A stretch of DNA of 50,502 bases from Halopseudomonas sabulinigri (GTDB lineage: Bacteria; Pseudomonadota; Gammaproteobacteria; Pseudomonadales; Pseudomonadaceae), in the NCBI GenBank assembly GCA_011053055.1, contig DRHT01000041.1, forward strand, positions 1 to 50,502, read 5' to 3'. This document shows positions 47,809-50,502 of this stretch, in pieces. A program made the position numbers and the translations under genes. The notes under the pieces are model-generated. The model saw nothing but the letters and a program-made list of their open reading frames with translations, ran no database searches and had not been told where the DNA came from. Numbering within the stretch: the first letter of the stretch is position 1; every line of letters starts with the position of its first letter.

Positions 47809-48543
47809 ATGGCCCAGGTGCCCAGCAGCCGCCAACCCAAGTATAAACGCATCCTTCTCAAACTCAGCGGCGAAGCCCTGATGGGGACCGAGGGCTTCGG
47901 CATCGACCCCAAGGTGCTTGACCGCATGTCGTTGGAAATCGGACAGTTGATCGGTATTGGCGTTCAGATCGGATTGGTGATCGGTGGCGGCAATCTATTT
48001 CGTGGCGCTGCTCTGCACAGTGCGGGCATGGACCGGGTCACCGGTGATCATATGGGTATGCTGGCTACCGTGATGAACAGCTTGGCAATGCGTGATTCGC
48101 TCGAACGCTCCAATATTCAAACGCGGGTGATGTCGGCGATCACCATGGAAGGCGTAACCGAGCACTATGATCGTCGCAAGGCAATGCGCTACCTCGCTGG
48201 GGGTGACGTGGTAATATTCTCTGCCGGTACCGGCAACCCTTTCTTCACTACCGATACTGCAGCTTGTCTGCGTGGTATTGAGGTTGATGCTGATCTGGTG
48301 CTCAAGGCGACCAAGGTTGACGGCGTATATAATGCCGACCCGATGAAAGATCCAAACGCCGAGCGTTTCGACAGCCTGACCTATGATCAGGTGCTGGATC
48401 TGAAGCTGGAAGTAATGGATCTGACCGCGATCTGTCTGATTCGCGACCACAAGATGCCTTTGCGGGTGTTTAACATGAACAAGCCAGGGGCGTTGCTGAA
48501 TGCGGTAGTGGGCAGCGCCGAAGGAACACTGATTGAGGGTTGA
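47809..48543 (+). CDS. pyrH: UMP kinase
   Basis: Phosphorylates UMP to UDP; a hexameric amino-acid-kinase-fold enzyme controlled by GTP and UTP. Family motifs are [27 protein letters not shown], and the UMP-binding [20 protein letters not shown]; 244 residues. Ribosome site AGGAGAG precedes the ATG. frr starts 3 bases after its stop, so they form one unit. Confidence 0.97.
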   Translation: MAQVPSSRQPKYKRILLKLSGEALMGTEGFGIDPKVLDRMSLEIGQLIGIGVQIGLVIGGGNLFRGAALHSAGMDRVTGDHMGMLATVMNSLAMRDSLERSNIQTRVMSAITMEGVTEHYDRRKAMRYLAGGDVVIFSAGTGNPFFTTDTAACLRGIEVDADLVLKATKVDGVYNADPMKDPNAERFDSLTYDQVLDLKLEVMDLTAICLIRDHKMPLRVFNMNKPGALLNAVVGSAEGTLIEG

Positions 48544-48546
48544 GAA

Positions 48547-49104
48547 ATGATCAACGCAATTAAGAAGGACACGCAGGACCGCATGGGCAAGTCGGTAGAG
48601 TCGCTGGGCACTGCTTTTGCCAAGATCCGTACTGGTCGCGCCCATCCGAGTATTCTGGACAGCGTCATGGTCAATTGTTACGGCGCTGACACCCCTCTAC
48701 GCCAGGTTGCCAACGTGAATGTCGAAGACTCGCGCACCTTGGCGTTGAGCGTTTTTGATCGTAGTCTGATTCAAGCGGTAGAAAAAGCCATCATGACCTC
48801 TGATTTGGGTCTGAATCCGGCCACTGCAGGTACTACTATCCGCGTGCCAATGCCCGCGTTGACTGAAGAGACCCGTAAGGGTTACACCAAGCAAGCGCGC
48901 TCTGAGGCAGAAAATGCCCGAGTTGCTGTGCGCAACATCCGTCGCGACGCCTTGGGCCAGTTGAAGGATTTGCAAAAAGACAAAGAAATCAGTGAAGACG
49001 ACGAGCGTCGCGCCGCTGACGACGTACAGAAATTGACTGATAAGTTTATTGCCGAAATCGATAAGTCATTGGCGGCCAAAGAAACGGATTTGATGGCTAT
49101 TTGA
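48547..49104 (+). CDS. frr: Ribosome recycling factor
   Basis: Splits the post-termination ribosome with EF-G. The 185-residue protein has the three-helix/beta two-domain fold; typical stretches are [37 protein letters not shown] and [20 protein letters not shown]. It follows pyrH by 3 bases, the universal pyrH-frr order, and is followed by uppS after 25 bases. Confidence 0.97.
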   Translation: MINAIKKDTQDRMGKSVESLGTAFAKIRTGRAHPSILDSVMVNCYGADTPLRQVANVNVEDSRTLALSVFDRSLIQAVEKAIMTSDLGLNPATAGTTIRVPMPALTEETRKGYTKQARSEAENARVAVRNIRRDALGQLKDLQKDKEISEDDERRAADDVQKLTDKFIAEIDKSLAAKETDLMAI

Positions 49105-49129
49105 TGGTTATCGGTTGCGCGAGTCTGGC

Positions 49130-49882
49130 ATGAATAATAAGAGTAGCAGCGGCACTCAAGCCACAGCACCCCAACACGTTGCCATCATCATGGATGGCAA
49201 CAACCGCTGGGCGCGCAAGCGGTTTTTGCCGGGTGTTGCTGGGCACAAGGCCGGTGTTGATGCGGTCAAAGCAATGATCGAGGTGTGCATCGAAGAGGGT
49301 GTCGAGGTGCTCACCTTGTTTGCGTTCTCCAGTGAAAACTGGCGACGCCCTGAAGACGAAGTGGGTGCGCTCATGGAGTTGTTTTTAGGTGCTCTGCGCC
49401 GTGAGGTACGCAAGCTGCGAGAAAATGGTGTGCGCTTGCAGATCATTGGTGACCGCAGCCGCTTTGCTCCCGAGTTGCAACAGGCGATGGCCAAGGCTGA
49501 GGAAACCACCGCAGGCGGGCAGCGCTTGACGCTGGCCATCGCGGCCAATTACGGCGGCCAATGGGATATCACCCAGGCCGTGCGTCAGCTCGCTGCCGAG
49601 GTGGCGACGGGCGTGCGCGATGCGTCGGGCATCACCGAGCAGGATATTGAAGCACGCTTGACCACGGCTAACTTGCCACCCCCTGATCTCTGTATCCGTA
49701 CCGGTGGTGAGAAGCGCATCAGCAATTTTTTGTTGTGGCAGTTTGCTTACACCGAGTTCTATTTTTCCGATTTATACTGGCCGGACTTCAAGCAGGATGC
49801 CCTGCGTGATGCCTTGGCTGATTTTTCCTGCAGACAGCGCCGCTTCGGCAAGACTAGCGAACAGGTAGCAGCGGAGTCCTGA
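49130..49882 (+). CDS. uppS: Undecaprenyl diphosphate synthase
   Basis: Cis-prenyltransferase that extends farnesyl diphosphate to C55 undecaprenyl diphosphate, the lipid carrier for peptidoglycan. The signature HVAIIMDGNNRWARKR contains the catalytic Asp22, and the C-terminal box PDLCIRTGGEKRISNFLLWQ is diagnostic. I start at ATG 49130 (250 residues); a TTG at 49115 is in frame but unlikely. Its stop overlaps the cdsA start (TGATG). Confidence 0.96.
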   Translation: MNNKSSSGTQATAPQHVAIIMDGNNRWARKRFLPGVAGHKAGVDAVKAMIEVCIEEGVEVLTLFAFSSENWRRPEDEVGALMELFLGALRREVRKLRENGVRLQIIGDRSRFAPELQQAMAKAEETTAGGQRLTLAIAANYGGQWDITQAVRQLAAEVATGVRDASGITEQDIEARLTTANLPPPDLCIRTGGEKRISNFLLWQFAYTEFYFSDLYWPDFKQDALRDALADFSCRQRRFGKTSEQVAAES

Positions 49883-50502
49883 TGCTCAAACAACGGGTTA
49901 TAACAGCTGTCATTCTGGCACCTCTGGCGGTCGCCGGATTTGTTTTACTGCAGGGTGCCTGGTTTGCATTCTTCATTGGTGCGGTGGTGGCCTTGGGTGC
50001 CTGGGAGTGGGCGCGTTTGTGCGGCGAGACCCGCCAAAGTGGCCGGATCATATATGCGCTGACCTTGGGTCTGTTCATGATAGGTCTATATCGTGACCAG
50101 TGGTCCGTCATCTATTACGTGGCACCCGCACTGCTGTGGTGGATTTTCGCCAGCGTGATGGTGGTGCGCTACCCCGCGGGCAGTGGTGTCTGGAAAGGCA
50201 GTTTTGTACGCCAGTTGTTTGGTTTGTTGATATTGCTGCCAGCCTGGGCGGGGTTGGTTTGGTTGCGAGCACAAGAATTTGGGCTGTGGCTAATCTTCTC
50301 TCTGCTTATTCTGGTTTGGGCTGCCGATATAGGCGCCTACTTTGCCGGCAAGACCTTTGGCCGCACTAAGTTGATGCCGAATGTTAGTCCAGGAAAAACA
50401 CGTGAAGGCTTGCTGGGTGGTTTGGTGGTGAGCGAGCTGCTGGCATTGGCAGCCATGTTTTATCTCGGTTGGGGTCCCGTCGCTATTTTACTCGGTGCCT
50501 TC
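49882..50502 (+). CDS. cdsA: Phosphatidate cytidylyltransferase CdsA (3' end cut by window)
   Basis: Inner-membrane enzyme that makes CDP-diacylglycerol from phosphatidate and CTP. The first 207 codons are present and the frame is open to the window edge. The start MLKQRVITAVILAPLAVAGF, several hydrophobic segments, WAADIGAYFAGKTFGRTKL and VSPGKTREGLLGG are typical of CdsA; the C-terminal signature lies outside the window. The ATG at 49882 shares a base with the uppS stop, so the two are coupled. Confidence 0.93.
   Translation, partial: MLKQRVITAVILAPLAVAGFVLLQGAWFAFFIGAVVALGAWEWARLCGETRQSGRIIYALTLGLFMIGLYRDQWSVIYYVAPALLWWIFASVMVVRYPAGSGVWKGSFVRQLFGLLILLPAWAGLVWLRAQEFGLWLIFSLLILVWAADIGAYFAGKTFGRTKLMPNVSPGKTREGLLGGLVVSELLALAAMFYLGWGPVAILLGAF

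Overview
The window is ordinary chromosome from a gammaproteobacterium of the Pseudomonas group. This rests on the algU-mucA-mucB-mucC-mucD stress operon, a GacS hybrid kinase beside cysM-rlmD-relA-mazG, Pseudomonas-type DapD, GlnD and PlsB proteins, and the block map/rpsB-tsf-pyrH-frr-uppS-cdsA. The moderate G+C of the text, lower than in P. aeruginosa, would suit a Halopseudomonas-like lineage, but that is inference. I see no insertion sequence, prophage, CRISPR array, tRNA or rRNA gene.

Layout. (1) 1-4.2 kb: envelope-stress sigma factor AlgU, its anti-sigma system and the periplasmic protease MucD. (2) 4.4-11 kb: translation, secretion and RNA genes (lepA, lepB, a DUF4845 gene, rnc, era, recO, pdxJ, acpS), tightly packed and partly overlapping. 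(3) 11-19.2 kb: gacS on the minus strand converging on acpS, then cysM-rlmD-relA-mazG on the plus strand. (4) 19.2-26.2 kb: a small helical protein divergent from ppc, then adk, tsaB, a small low-complexity protein, a DUF72 protein and rsmJ. (5) 26.2-33.6 kb: plsB on the minus strand and, divergently, an ABC transporter/GldG-like/DUF4340 operon of unknown substrate. (6) 33.6-39.4 kb: a cold-shock protein, two uncharacterised small proteins, trxC, rlmA, dapE, rlmF and tcdA. (7) 39.4-45.6 kb, minus strand: map-glnD-dapC-arsC-like-dapD. (8) 45.6 kb to the end, plus strand: rpsB-tsf, pyrH-frr, uppS-cdsA (cut by the window edge).

How the genes work together. The window joins envelope stress (AlgU/Muc), the stringent response (RelA), global regulation (GacS) and nitrogen sensing (GlnD) with rRNA and tRNA modification (RlmD, RsmJ, RlmA, RlmF, TsaB, TcdA), diaminopimelate synthesis by the succinylase branch (DapD, DapC, DapE), and phospholipid and cell-wall lipid synthesis (PlsB, CdsA, UppS, AcpS).

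The most interesting signals are not in the housekeeping genes. They are the uncharacterised ABC/GldG/DUF4340 operon with a long, possibly switch-like leader; a row of DnaA-box-like sites between rlmF and tcdA; structured leaders before rpsB and pyrH; and a small protein near ppc whose pattern resembles a ribbon-helix-helix fold. I did not find a clear new multi-gene defence or biosynthetic system.
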